Assembly (NCBI RefSeq): GCF_003574395.1
Contig: NZ_QMJY01000075.1
Location: 1 to 63,890 of the forward strand
Origin: Tabrizicola thermarum
GTDB lineage: Bacteria > Pseudomonadota > Alphaproteobacteria > Rhodobacterales > Rhodobacteraceae
DNA length: 63,890 bases
Reading direction: 5' to 3'
The position numbers and the translations under genes were made by a program. Shown here in pieces: positions 17,189 through 25,838 of this stretch (positions are counted from its first letter, which is position 1; every line of letters begins with the position of its first letter). The notes below the pieces were generated by a model. It saw only the letters and a list, made by a program, of their open reading frames with translations. It had not been told where the DNA came from and ran no database searches.

Positions 17189-18262
17189 TCAGAGAAGCCT
17201 GGTCGCGGGATTGCCAGGCAAGGTCACTTCCAGCAGCTCCAGGTCCGGCGTCGGATCGCCGTAGCGCGTGGCCATGCCGGGCGGGATCACGAAGGCATCC
17301 CCCGGTGACAGGCGGAACGGGTCCTTCCCCTCGCCTTCCAGGGTCATCCCGCCCCGCATCACGAAGGTGAACAGGATGTCGCCCTCATGCACCGTCCAGG
17401 GCGCCTCACCCACCGGCCGGGCCACCATGACCGAGGCCACACCCTTCGTCGCCGCGTTGATCCCCGTATCCCGCGCCTCGAAGCCGGGGATGCGGAAGGG
17501 CCGGAACACCCCTTTCGCGCCGATGTCATGCACGAACCGCTGCCCCTCCCATTCGCGGTCGGGGCGGTAGTGCGGGGTGGGCAGGGTCATCTCGTGGTCG
17601 ATCTCGGTGATGTGCTCGGCGGGCACCCCGATCTCCACCACCTGCACCCCTTCGGAATGCACGACCCTGTGGCGGATGCCCGGCGGCTGGATGAAGCAGT
17701 CGCCGGCATGGATGCGCCGCACATCCCCTTGATCTTCATACAGAACATCCACCCAGCCCGCGACGCAGAAGATCAGCTGGAAACCGACCTTGTGGAAATG
17801 CACCATGTCCGGCACCGGCCCGTCGGGCACGCGGATGTGGCTGGCGATCATTGCCCCGCCCAGTCGGCTGGGGATCAGGTCGCGATACTCCATCCCCGCC
17901 CGCCCGATGACCCATGGCGCCTGATCGGCCAGCCGCCGCACCACGAAGGCATGTTCGGTCGCGGGCGTGACGACCGGCGGGTTCAACTCGTCGATCTCCA
18001 CCCGCGTCCCGTTCGGGGCCATCAGCTCCTTCGCGCCCCCGGCAAAACCCGGATCGTCGGTCAGGATGCGGATCGTCCCCGGCGCCTCGGGCGCGCCTTT
18101 CTGGAGGCGCAGCCGCAGCCCGTGGCCCGACAGGACCGCCACCTCCGGGTTGTCGGCAGGAAAGATCATGTCCAGCCGCATCCCCAGCGTTTTCGTGTAG
18201 AAAGGCAGATCCTCCCGCAGCTCCTGCGTCGGCAGGCGGATTTCGGCGCGTATTTCCGTCAT
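17189..18262 (-). CDS. Fusion protein: VOC (glyoxalase-like) domain plus two cupin domains
   Basis: 357 aa from the ATG at 18262. Residues 1-105 look like a vicinal-oxygen-chelate half: LREDLPFYTKTLGMRLDMIFPAD...VAVLSGHGLRLRLQ. Residues 150-235 form a first cupin (MVHFHKVGFQLIFCVAGWVDVLYEDQGD..IHAGDCFIQPPGIRH). Residues 285-350 form a second (WTVHEGDILFTFVMRGGMTLEGEGKDPFRLSPGDAFVIPPGM). The first cupin retains metal-type histidines (HFHK, PGIRHRV). An enzyme acting on a small polar metabolite is likely, but the reaction is unknown. It is divergent from maeB. Confidence 0.8.
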   Translation of the reverse strand: MTEIRAEIRLPTQELREDLPFYTKTLGMRLDMIFPADNPEVAVLSGHGLRLRLQKGAPEAPGTIRILTDDPGFAGGAKELMAPNGTRVEIDELNPPVVTPATEHAFVVRRLADQAPWVIGRAGMEYRDLIPSRLGGAMIASHIRVPDGPVPDMVHFHKVGFQLIFCVAGWVDVLYEDQGDVRRIHAGDCFIQPPGIRHRVVHSEGVQVVEIGVPAEHITEIDHEMTLPTPHYRPDREWEGQRFVHDIGAKGVFRPFRIPGFEARDTGINAATKGVASVMVARPVGEAPWTVHEGDILFTFVMRGGMTLEGEGKDPFRLSPGDAFVIPPGMATRYGDPTPDLELLEVTLPGNPATRLL

Positions 18263-18361
18263 TGTGGTCCCCGTGCTATGGCGGCATCGTGTCCGGCGCG
18301 CCGGTGATTTGCAAGCCGGGCCGGAAACGGCTTCAGGCAAAGCCGCATTGGCGGGGCGGGA

Positions 18362-18387
18362 AAGATGGTTTAACGCTGAACCATCTT
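18362..18387 (+). promoter_or_regulatory. 9-bp perfect inverted repeat just before maeB
   Basis: AAGATGGTT and AACCATCTT flank an 8-base spacer; the right arm ends 14 bases before the maeB ATG, immediately ahead of the GGGAGG ribosome site. It could be a repressor operator or an mRNA hairpin controlling translation. No regulator is assigned. Confidence 0.55.
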
Positions 18388-18401
18388 CGCGGGAGGAACG
18401 G

Positions 18402-20681
18402 ATGGACGAGGCTCGGCACGACAACGCGCGACAGGCGGCACTGGATTACCACGAATTTCCCAAGCCCGGAAAACTGGAAATCCGCGCCACGAAGCCCTTG
18501 GCCAACGGCCGCGACCTGGCCCGCGCCTATTCCCCCGGCGTGGCCGAGGCCTGCCTCGAGATCAAGGCCGATCCCGCGACGGCAAGCCGCTACACCTCCA
18601 AGGGCAATCTCGTCGCCGTGATCTCGAACGGCACTGCGGTTCTCGGCCTGGGCAACATCGGCGCACTGGCCTCCAAGCCGGTGATGGAGGGCAAGGCGGT
18701 CCTGTTCAAGAAATTCGCCAACATCGACTGTTTCGACATCGAGGTGAACGAGCCCGACCCGGTGAAACTCGCCGAAATCGTCTGCGCGCTGGAGCCCAGT
18801 TTCGGCGCGGTGAACCTTGAGGACATCAAGGCCCCCGACTGCTTCATCGTCGAAAAGCTGTGCCGGGAACGGATGAACATCCCCGTCTTCCACGACGACC
18901 AGCACGGCACCGCGATCGTCGTGGGGGCGGCGGCCACCAACGCGATGATCGTCTCGGGCAAGCGGTTTCAGGATATCAAGGTCGTCTCCACCGGCGGCGG
19001 GGCGGCGGGGATCGCCTGCCTCGAGATGCTGGTGAAACTGGGGGTCCGGCGCGAGAACATCTGGCTCTGCGACCTTGAAGGGCTGGTCTACAAGGGCCGC
19101 GAGGCGCAGATGACCCCGCAGAAGGCGGGCTTCGCCCAGGGGAACACCCCCGCCACCCTTTCCGATGTCATCGCGGGCGCGGACCTGTTCCTCGGCCTCT
19201 CCGGCCCCGGCGTGCTGACGCCCGAGATGGTGGCGAAGATGGCTCCGAACCCGATCATCTTCGCGCTGGCCAATCCGATGCCGGAAATCCTGCCCGACGA
19301 GGCCCGCAAGGTCGCCCCCGGCGCGATCATCGCCACCGGGCGATCGGACTTTCCGAACCAGGTCAACAACGTCCTCTGCTTTCCCTTCATCTTCCGGGGG
19401 GCGCTGGACGTGGGCGCCACCACGATCAACGATGCGATGAAACTGGCCTGCATCGAAGGCATCGCGGCCCTTGCCCGCGCCACCACCAGCGCCGAGGCCG
19501 CCGCCGCCTACCGGGGCGAGACCATGGCCTTCGGCCCCGACTACCTGATCCCGAAGCCCTTCGACCCCCGCCTGATCGGCACCGTCGCCAGTGCCGTGGC
19601 CCGGGCCGCGATGGAAACCGGGGTCGCCACCCGGCCCATTGCCGACCTCGACGCCTACAAGCGCAAGCTGGACGGCTCGGTCTTCAAGTCCGCGCTCCTC
19701 ATGCGCCCGGTGTTCGAGGCCGCCCGCACAGCCTCGCGCCGCATCGTCTTTGCCGAAGGCGAGGACGAGCGCGTCCTGCGCGCGGCCAATGCGATCCTGG
19801 AAGAGACGACCGAGGTCCCGATCCTGATCGGCCGCCCCGAAGTGGTCGAGGCGCGCTGCGAACGCTTCGGCCTGCCGATCCGTCCGGGCCGCGACTTCCA
19901 TCTGGTGAACCCGGAGAACGACCACCGCTACCGCGATTACTGGGGCACCTATCACGAACTGATGGCCCGGCGCGGCGTCACGCCCGACATCGCCCGGGCC
20001 GTTATGCGGACGAACTCGACCGCCATCGCCGCGATCATGGTGCATCGCGAGGAAGCCGACAGCATGATCTGCGGCACCTTCGGGCAGTACAACTGGCATC
20101 TCGGCTATGTCCGTCAGATCCTGGCGCGTGGGGGGCTGCACCCGGTCGCGGCGCTGTCGCTGATGATCCTCGAGGATGGCCCGCTGTTCATCGCCGATAC
20201 CCATGTCCATTCCGAGCCGACCCCGGCCCAGATCATGGAAACGGTGATCGGCGCCGCCCGCCATGTCCGCCGCTTCGGCATCACGCCCAAGATCGCGCTG
20301 TGCACCCAGTCGCAGTTCGGCAACATGGACAATGCCAGCGCCCGCCGGATGCGCGAGGCGCTGGAGCTGCTGGACCTGCGCGAGCCCGACTTCGCCTATG
20401 AGGGCGAGATGAACCTCGACGCCGCACTCGACCAGTCGATCCGCGACCGCCTGCTGCCGGGCTCGCGCTACGAAGGGGCGGCGAACGTGCTGGTGTTTGC
20501 GTCCAGCGAAGTCGCCTCGGGCGTGCGCAACATCCTGAAGGTCAAGGCCGGGGGGCTGGAGGTCGGGCCGATCCTGATGGGCATGGGCAACAAGGCGCAT
20601 GTGGTCACGCCCGCGATCACCGCGCGGGGCCTTCTGAACATGTCCGCCATCGCCGGGACGCCCGTGGCGCATTACGGGTGA
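18402..20681 (+). CDS. maeB: NADP-dependent malic enzyme (MaeB type, malic enzyme plus phosphotransacetylase-like domain)
   Basis: 759 aa from the ATG at 18402, behind GGGAGGAACG. Residues 1-430 are the malic enzyme: AYSPGVAEACLEI, the metal-binding FHDDQHGTAIV, and the Rossmann loop STGGGAAGIACLEML. Residues 430-759 are a phosphotransacetylase-like domain (RIVFAEGEDERVLRAAN...SMICGTFGQYNWHLGYVRQ...LNMSAIAGTP) that usually acts as an acetyl-CoA-sensing regulatory part rather than an enzyme. Oxidatively decarboxylates malate to pyruvate with NADPH formation. The start is preceded by an inverted repeat that may control it. Confidence 0.95.
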   Translation: MDEARHDNARQAALDYHEFPKPGKLEIRATKPLANGRDLARAYSPGVAEACLEIKADPATASRYTSKGNLVAVISNGTAVLGLGNIGALASKPVMEGKAVLFKKFANIDCFDIEVNEPDPVKLAEIVCALEPSFGAVNLEDIKAPDCFIVEKLCRERMNIPVFHDDQHGTAIVVGAAATNAMIVSGKRFQDIKVVSTGGGAAGIACLEMLVKLGVRRENIWLCDLEGLVYKGREAQMTPQKAGFAQGNTPATLSDVIAGADLFLGLSGPGVLTPEMVAKMAPNPIIFALANPMPEILPDEARKVAPGAIIATGRSDFPNQVNNVLCFPFIFRGALDVGATTINDAMKLACIEGIAALARATTSAEAAAAYRGETMAFGPDYLIPKPFDPRLIGTVASAVARAAMETGVATRPIADLDAYKRKLDGSVFKSALLMRPVFEAARTASRRIVFAEGEDERVLRAANAILEETTEVPILIGRPEVVEARCERFGLPIRPGRDFHLVNPENDHRYRDYWGTYHELMARRGVTPDIARAVMRTNSTAIAAIMVHREEADSMICGTFGQYNWHLGYVRQILARGGLHPVAALSLMILEDGPLFIADTHVHSEPTPAQIMETVIGAARHVRRFGITPKIALCTQSQFGNMDNASARRMREALELLDLREPDFAYEGEMNLDAALDQSIRDRLLPGSRYEGAANVLVFASSEVASGVRNILKVKAGGLEVGPILMGMGNKAHVVTPAITARGLLNMSAIAGTPVAHYG

Positions 20682-20684
20682 CTC

Positions 20685-21632
20685 ATGAACGACGATGTGC
20701 CTCGAAAATCTTCTCAGGAAGTGGAACTCGATCACCTTCTGGCCGAAGAGTTTGCCTGCGATCCGCATTTCATTTCTCGGTTCATCTTGGCTTGCGGACT
20801 TGAATGCGACGCTGGGTCCGTGACGAACGTCGTTGCAGAGCCAAGCCTAGGCGGAAGTGGCTACGGGGACCTGCTGGTCGAATGTAACAGCAATGATCGG
20901 CGCATCGCTTTTCTGATTGAAGACAAGGTCACGGCTTCTCCGGCAGCACGACAGGCGCAACGGTATCAAACCTATGCGTCGCAACTGAGAAGTCGCGGCT
21001 GGAGCGATGTGTTCTGCATTGTTGTGGCACCGGAGGCATGGAAGGGTGACAAGGAGTCCTATGACGCGCATCTCCCCCTAGAGAAGCTTCGCGACCTCCT
21101 GCGATCTTCAAGTCCAACGCGCTTGAGGTGGCGAAGAGCGATCATCGAGCGCGCGCTGCACAAATACCGAACAACTGGAGTGAAGGTGCCGGACCCTGGG
21201 GTAATGGAGTTCAAGGCCGCGTACTTGACTAAGGCAGGCGAATGGGCGCGAGAGAACAGCGTCCCTCTCAGCTTTCCTGAGCTGCGGTCGGCCTATTACG
21301 ATGGGGATTCTTGGGTCGAGCCGATCCGCCACGGGCACCTTCCAGACCATTGCAGCCTCAGACACCGGTGCTGGACGTCCGTTCGCAAGAGTCAGGGTCT
21401 TATTGACCTGATTGTGCGAGACCTTGATCTGATGATCTCTCCCTTGTTGGAGCAAAGCCTCCCCTACGGTGCTACCATATCATTGTTTTCCAAGGGCAAG
21501 GGCGTTGTAGTGTCACTATCTACAGACGAGATGCGTCCCGCTTCGACCTTCTGTCACGATAGCCTTGTAAACGTACTCAAAAAGATGTGCCTTCTGGCCG
21601 ACTGGTATGGCTCTAGATTCAAAAGCGGCTGA
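20685..21632 (+). CDS. PD-(D/E)XK nuclease-superfamily-like protein, accessory gene
   Basis: 315 aa, starting 3 bases after the maeB stop. Base composition is clearly poorer in G+C than its neighbours, with codons such as AAT, TCT and TTG that they avoid, suggesting recent acquisition. Residues 58-81 read GSGYGDLLVE...RIAFLIEDK: D62 and E79-x-K81 fit the D...ExK core, and QAQRYQTYASQL (90-101) fits the QxxxY helix of this superfamily. Members include restriction-like and defence nucleases. The C-terminal 200 residues are unrecognised. There is no partner methylase or toxin beside it. Active nuclease status is unproven. Confidence 0.7.
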   Translation: MNDDVPRKSSQEVELDHLLAEEFACDPHFISRFILACGLECDAGSVTNVVAEPSLGGSGYGDLLVECNSNDRRIAFLIEDKVTASPAARQAQRYQTYASQLRSRGWSDVFCIVVAPEAWKGDKESYDAHLPLEKLRDLLRSSSPTRLRWRRAIIERALHKYRTTGVKVPDPGVMEFKAAYLTKAGEWARENSVPLSFPELRSAYYDGDSWVEPIRHGHLPDHCSLRHRCWTSVRKSQGLIDLIVRDLDLMISPLLEQSLPYGATISLFSKGKGVVVSLSTDEMRPASTFCHDSLVNVLKKMCLLADWYGSRFKSG

Positions 21633-21667
21633 AAATCGAATCGCTCGGGCAAAAGTCCTCTCTCGGA

Positions 21668-21756
21668 TTTGCAAACTCTCCTAGCTCGGAAAGAAAGCGC
21701 TTAGCGGTTGGACATCTTTGCAAAACAACCGCCGCAAAAGACGCAAATTCTGCAAA
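21668..21756 (+). promoter_or_regulatory. TTTGCAAA boxes and GCAAA direct repeats upstream of prpE
   Basis: Perfect TTTGCAAA octamers lie at 21668-21675 and 21717-21724. Further GCAAA half-sites start at 21734, 21743 and 21752, with regular 9-bp spacing in the last three. TTTGCAAA is the motif reported for the short-chain fatty-acyl-CoA regulator PccR of Rhodobacter sphaeroides. The region is AT-richer than its surroundings and lies 90-180 bases before the prpE start. Confidence 0.65.
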
Positions 21757-21846
21757 TCTGTCGCAGCCTGCTACCGGTAACACCGTTGCAAGGGCCGCAT
21801 CCCATCGCATACGAACCCCTCAGTGCATCAGCGGGGGGAGATCGCG

Positions 21847-23733
21847 ATGAGCTACGCACAGGTCTATGGTCAGTGGCGGCAGGACCCGGAAGGCTTCTGG
21901 CTTGCCGCCGCCGGTGGAATCGACTGGATCAAACCACCCACCCGCGCGCTGGATGACAGCCGTGCCCCCCTGTACGAATGGTTCACAGATGCGGAAGTGA
22001 ACACCTGCTGGAACGCCGTGGACCGCCACGTGATCGCGGGCAGGGGCAAACAGCCCGCCATCATCCACGACAGCCCGGTCACCGGCACCAAGCACGTCAT
22101 CACCTATGCCGAGTTGCAGGACCGCGTCTCCCGCCTCGCCGGTGCGCTGAAGGCCAGAGGCATCCAGAAGGGCGACCGCGTCATCATCTACATGCCGATG
22201 GTCCCCGAGGCGCTGGAGGCGATGCTCGCCTGCGCCCGGCTTGGCGCGATCCACTCCGTCGTCTTCGGCGGGTTTGCGGCCCACGAACTGGCCGTCCGCA
22301 TCGACGACTGCACCCCGAAGGCGATCATCGCGGCAAGCTGCGGGATCGAGCCCAACCGCACCGTCCACTACAAACCCCTTCTCGACGCCGCCATCGACCA
22401 GGCCAGCCACAAGCCCGACTTCTGCGTGATCTTCCAGCGCGAGCAGGAAGTGGCGAAACTGACCCCCGGCCGTGATCTCGACTGGCATGCCTTCCAGCAC
22501 GGCGTCGCCCCCGCCGACTGCACCCCGGTGCCGGGCAACCACCCGGCCTACATCCTCTACACCTCGGGCACCACCGGCGCGCCCAAGGGCGTTGTCCGCC
22601 CCACCGCGGGGCATCTGGTCGCGCTGAACTGGACCATGCGCGCGATCTACAACGTGGGCGCGGGCGACGTGTTCTGGGCCGCCTCCGACGTCGGCTGGGT
22701 CGTCGGCCACAGCTACATCTGCTATGGCCCCCTGATCGCGGGCTGCACCACCGTGGTCTATGAAGGCAAACCCGTCGGCACCCCCGACGCCGCCACCTTC
22801 TGGCGCGTCATCAACGAACACAAGGTGCGCAGCTTCTTCACCGCGCCCACCGCCCTTCGCGCCATCAAGCGCGACGACCCGGACGGCAAACTGGTCCCGC
22901 CGCTCCCCACGCTCCAGGCCCTGTTCCTTGCCGGCGAACGTGCCGACCCCGACACGATCCACTGGGCGCAGACCCATCTGAAGGTCCCGGTGATCGACCA
23001 TTGGTGGCAGACCGAAACCGGCTATGCCATCGCCGCGAACCCCCTCGGCATCGAACACCTGCCGGTCAAGATCGGCTCGCCGTCCGTGCCCATGCCCGGC
23101 TTCGACGTGCAGGTGCTGGACGAAGGCGGCCACCCGGTTTCCCCCGGCACCCTTGGCGCCATCGCGATCAGGCTGCCGCTGCCCCCCGGGACGCTCCCCA
23201 CCCTCTGGAACGCCGAGGACCGCTTCCGCAAATCCTACCTGACTCACTTCCCCGGCTACTACGAGACGGGCGATGCCGGCTATGTGGACGCCGACGGCTA
23301 TCTCTACATCATGGCCCGCACCGATGACGTCATCAACGTCGCCGGCCACCGCCTGTCCACCGGCGCGATGGAGGAGGTTCTGGCCAGCCACAAGGACGTG
23401 GCCGAATGTGCCGTGATCGGGGTCGCCGACGAGTTGAAGGGCCAGTCGCCGCTGGGCTTCCTGTGCCTGAACAAGGGGTGCAACCGCCCGCATGACGAGG
23501 TGGTGAAGGAATGCGTGCAGCTGGTGCGCGACCAGATCGGCCCCGTCGCCGATTTCAAGCGCGCCGTGGTGGTGGACCGCCTGCCCAAGACGCGCTCCGG
23601 CAAGATCCTGCGTGGCACGATGGTCAAGATCGCCGACGGCCAGCCGTGGAAGATGCCCGCCACCATCGACGACCCGGCGATCCTGGACGAGATCGCTCAG
23701 GCGTTGCAGTCCCTTGGGCTTGCGCGCGGCTAG
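21847..23733 (+). CDS. prpE: Propionyl-CoA synthetase (acyl-CoA synthetase, PrpE/ACSS3 type)
   Basis: 628 aa from ATG 21847 with GGGGGAG upstream. N-terminal SYAQVYGQWRQDPEGFWL and NTCWNAVDRH are typical of PrpE rather than Acs. The adenylation motifs are YILYTSGTTGAPKGVVRP (A3), GYYETGDAGYVDADGY (A7) and PKTRSGKILRGTM with the catalytic Lys (A10). The tail PATIDDPAILDEI also fits PrpE. It activates propionate with ATP and CoA in the cytoplasm; acetate is a possible poor substrate. The TTTGCAAA boxes upstream agree with propionyl-CoA-responsive control. Assigning propionate over acetate is by sequence flavour, not proof. Confidence 0.87.
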   Translation: MSYAQVYGQWRQDPEGFWLAAAGGIDWIKPPTRALDDSRAPLYEWFTDAEVNTCWNAVDRHVIAGRGKQPAIIHDSPVTGTKHVITYAELQDRVSRLAGALKARGIQKGDRVIIYMPMVPEALEAMLACARLGAIHSVVFGGFAAHELAVRIDDCTPKAIIAASCGIEPNRTVHYKPLLDAAIDQASHKPDFCVIFQREQEVAKLTPGRDLDWHAFQHGVAPADCTPVPGNHPAYILYTSGTTGAPKGVVRPTAGHLVALNWTMRAIYNVGAGDVFWAASDVGWVVGHSYICYGPLIAGCTTVVYEGKPVGTPDAATFWRVINEHKVRSFFTAPTALRAIKRDDPDGKLVPPLPTLQALFLAGERADPDTIHWAQTHLKVPVIDHWWQTETGYAIAANPLGIEHLPVKIGSPSVPMPGFDVQVLDEGGHPVSPGTLGAIAIRLPLPPGTLPTLWNAEDRFRKSYLTHFPGYYETGDAGYVDADGYLYIMARTDDVINVAGHRLSTGAMEEVLASHKDVAECAVIGVADELKGQSPLGFLCLNKGCNRPHDEVVKECVQLVRDQIGPVADFKRAVVVDRLPKTRSGKILRGTMVKIADGQPWKMPATIDDPAILDEIAQALQSLGLARG

Positions 23734-23774
23734 CGTGAAGAAAACTGGACAGACGACGCAATTTGCGGCACTTG

Positions 23775-23787
23775 TTGCATTATGCAA
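23775..23787. promoter_or_regulatory. TTGCAT-T-ATGCAA palindrome before the HPt gene
   Basis: A perfect 6+1+6 inverted repeat lies in the 89-base gap between prpE and the HPt gene, inside an AT-richer stretch with further TTTGC-like words. Possibly an operator for the signalling pair. Confidence 0.35.
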
Positions 23788-23822
23788 ACGGCATTTTCGC
23801 ATTTCGGGACGATTCTGCCGTG

Positions 23823-24338
23823 ATGGCGGCGGATGGAAGATCGCAGGCGCTGGCGAACCTGCGCCAGGCGATTCAGGCGCTGCGCCCGCATCTCTCTTCG
23901 CCTGACGAACAGGCGTCGCTGTTCCTGATCGAACAGACCGCAGCCGGACTTGCCCAGGACCCGCAGCCAGGTTCCACCGGGCTGAAGGACTTTGACCCGT
24001 CCCGCCTCAGCCACCTTCTGGAAATCACCGGCCCCGACCTTGCGGTCGAACTGCTTGCCCGACTGACCGAGGATCTGACGGCCACCCGGTCGAAGTTGAT
24101 CGCCGGGGCTGATGCGCAGGACTGGAAGGCGCTTCGGGAAGGCAGTCATGTGCTGATCTCTCTCTCCGGGTCCGTCGGGGCGCTGTCCCTGCAGGCCATG
24201 GCGGAAAACCTGAACGCCATCGCGCATGGTCAGGACGCGGGCGCGGTGGATGACCTGATGCCCGCGCTTGGCGCCGAACTTGCCAGCCTGATCCAGCTCA
24301 TCCGCAACACGCGGGCCTCGACCGGAGGCGTCCGATGA
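23823..24338 (+). CDS. Histidine phosphotransfer (HPt) protein
   Basis: 171 aa from ATG 23823 (a GTG at 23820 is equally possible; no clear ribosome site). The HPt core lies in residues about 60-160: DLAVELLARLTEDLTATRSKLIAG..DWKALREGSHVLISLSGSVGALSLQAMAENL, where SHVLISLSGSVGA matches the HxLKGSAGNxGA phospho-His motif with unusual substitutions (ISLS for LKGS). Residues 1-55 form an extra N-terminal helical part. The stop overlaps the start of the response regulator gene (ATGA at 24335-24338), which strongly suggests that it passes phosphate to that regulator, as LuxU does to LuxO. Confidence 0.82.
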   Translation: MAADGRSQALANLRQAIQALRPHLSSPDEQASLFLIEQTAAGLAQDPQPGSTGLKDFDPSRLSHLLEITGPDLAVELLARLTEDLTATRSKLIAGADAQDWKALREGSHVLISLSGSVGALSLQAMAENLNAIAHGQDAGAVDDLMPALGAELASLIQLIRNTRASTGGVR

Positions 24339-25765
24339 AAACCGCAGCCCCCATCTCGCGGCCGTCGGTTCTTCTGGTCGAAGACACGCTGTCGCTGCAA
24401 ATGGTCTATCGGTCGATCCTGGCCACGGCTGGCCACCGCGTCGTCGTGGCCGGAAGCGCCGAGGATGGCTTGAAGCAGTTCCGCGCGCACCGGCCGATGG
24501 TGGTGCTGCTGGACCTGATCCTTCCCGACCGCGACGGGCTGGACCTCATGCGCGACATCCAGGCGCTCCAGCCAGAGACCCGGGTCATCGCGATCACCGC
24601 CAACGGCTCGGTCAACCGCGCGGTCGAGGCGATGCGGGCCGGGGCGCATGACTTTCTGGTCAAGCCCTTCGAGGAAGGTCGCTTCCTGTCGGCCGTCCAG
24701 AACGCGCTGGCCGAGGCAACACCCCGCGACACGGGAAAGTCCGACGCCAGCCCGGCCACCCAGGCCAGGGACGCGGGCGAGGTTTCCGAAAATTCGGGTT
24801 TCATCGGATCCTCCGATGCCATGCAGCGCATCCATTCGACCATCGGTTCGGTTGCGCGATCCATGGCCACCGTCTTCATCACCGGCGAAAGCGGCACCGG
24901 GAAAGAGCTTTGCGCGCTGGCCGTCCATGCCAAGTCCAACCGCGCCTCGGGCCCCTTCATCGCGCTGAACTGCGGGGCCATCCCGCAGGACCTGCTCGAA
25001 TCGGAAGTCTTCGGCCACATGAAGGGCAGCTTCACCGGCGCGATTTCCGACAAGCAGGGCGCGGCCACCGCCGCCGATGGCGGGACCCTCTTCCTGGACG
25101 AAATCTGCGAGATGGCCCCGGCCCTACAGACCAAACTTCTGCGCTTCCTGCAGACCTCGACGGTCCAGCCGGTCGGCGCGACCCGCCCCCGCAAGGTCAA
25201 CGTCCGTATCGTCTGCGCCACGAACCGCGATCCCCTGGACGCCGTCCGCCGGGGTCACTTCCGCGAAGACCTGTACTACCGGCTGTATGTCGTCCCGATC
25301 CACATGCCGCCCTTGCGTGAGCGTGGTGAGGACGTGATCGAAATCGCCGAGGCGGCCCTGGCCCGCTTTGCCCGGGAAGAGGGCAAAGAGTTCCACGGCC
25401 TCGCCCCCGCGACCCGGTCGCTCATGCTGTCCCTGCCCTGGCCCGGCAACGTCCGCCAGCTGCTGAACGTCATGCGCAACGTCGTCGTTCTGAACCCCGG
25501 CGGCTGGGTCACGCCCGAGATGCTGCCCCCCGGCCTTGCAGATGAGCGCGCCCCGGCCGAGCCGGCGCCCGCCGCGCTCGTCTCTCCCCAGGGGCTGACC
25601 GCCGACAGCCTGCTGGGCCTGCCCCTGGCCGAGGCCGAACGCCGCCTGATCGAAGCCACGCTTGCCCTCCACGGCGGCTCGATCCCCAAGGCCGCCCGGG
25701 TGCTCGACGTCTCGCCCTCGACCCTCTACCGCAAGATCGAAGCCTGGAACGCCAAGGCCTCATGA
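24335..25765 (+). CDS. Sigma-54-dependent response regulator (LuxO/NtrC type)
   Basis: 476 aa, GGAGGCG before the ATG. The receiver domain spans residues 10-125 with phospho-acceptor in VVLLDLILPDRDGL and the conserved KPF loop. The AAA+ domain spans about 155-385: Walker A GESGTGKE, the sigma-54 loop HMKGSFTGA (GAFTGA with A to S), Walker B GGTLFLDEI, and R fingers FREDLYYRL. The C-terminal Fis-type HTH is in LPLAEAERRLIEATLALHGGS...ARVLDVSPSTLYRKIEAW. It activates sigma-54 promoters when phosphorylated. The overlapping HPt gene implies that a hybrid sensor kinase encoded elsewhere feeds this relay. Target genes are unknown. Confidence 0.93.
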   Translation: MKTAAPISRPSVLLVEDTLSLQMVYRSILATAGHRVVVAGSAEDGLKQFRAHRPMVVLLDLILPDRDGLDLMRDIQALQPETRVIAITANGSVNRAVEAMRAGAHDFLVKPFEEGRFLSAVQNALAEATPRDTGKSDASPATQARDAGEVSENSGFIGSSDAMQRIHSTIGSVARSMATVFITGESGTGKELCALAVHAKSNRASGPFIALNCGAIPQDLLESEVFGHMKGSFTGAISDKQGAATAADGGTLFLDEICEMAPALQTKLLRFLQTSTVQPVGATRPRKVNVRIVCATNRDPLDAVRRGHFREDLYYRLYVVPIHMPPLRERGEDVIEIAEAALARFAREEGKEFHGLAPATRSLMLSLPWPGNVRQLLNVMRNVVVLNPGGWVTPEMLPPGLADERAPAEPAPAALVSPQGLTADSLLGLPLAEAERRLIEATLALHGGSIPKAARVLDVSPSTLYRKIEAWNAKAS

Positions 25766-25838
25766 CCGCTCCGCGATGACGCCGTCACGTGTCGCTGCGC
25801 CTGCGACGAGACGCCGAAGGCGAACGAAGAGCCCACCC

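Noticed and set aside
18333-20768. 811-aa minus-strand frame opposite maeB
   Set aside because: Shadow of maeB; composition (His/Arg/Gly/Asp) is typical for antisense frames and no motif is present.
25014-25049. Loss of sigma-54 contact in the response regulator (GSFTGA instead of GAFTGA)
   Set aside because: The A to S change is a mild, recurrent variant and the key Phe-Thr are kept, so activity with sigma-54 is still expected.
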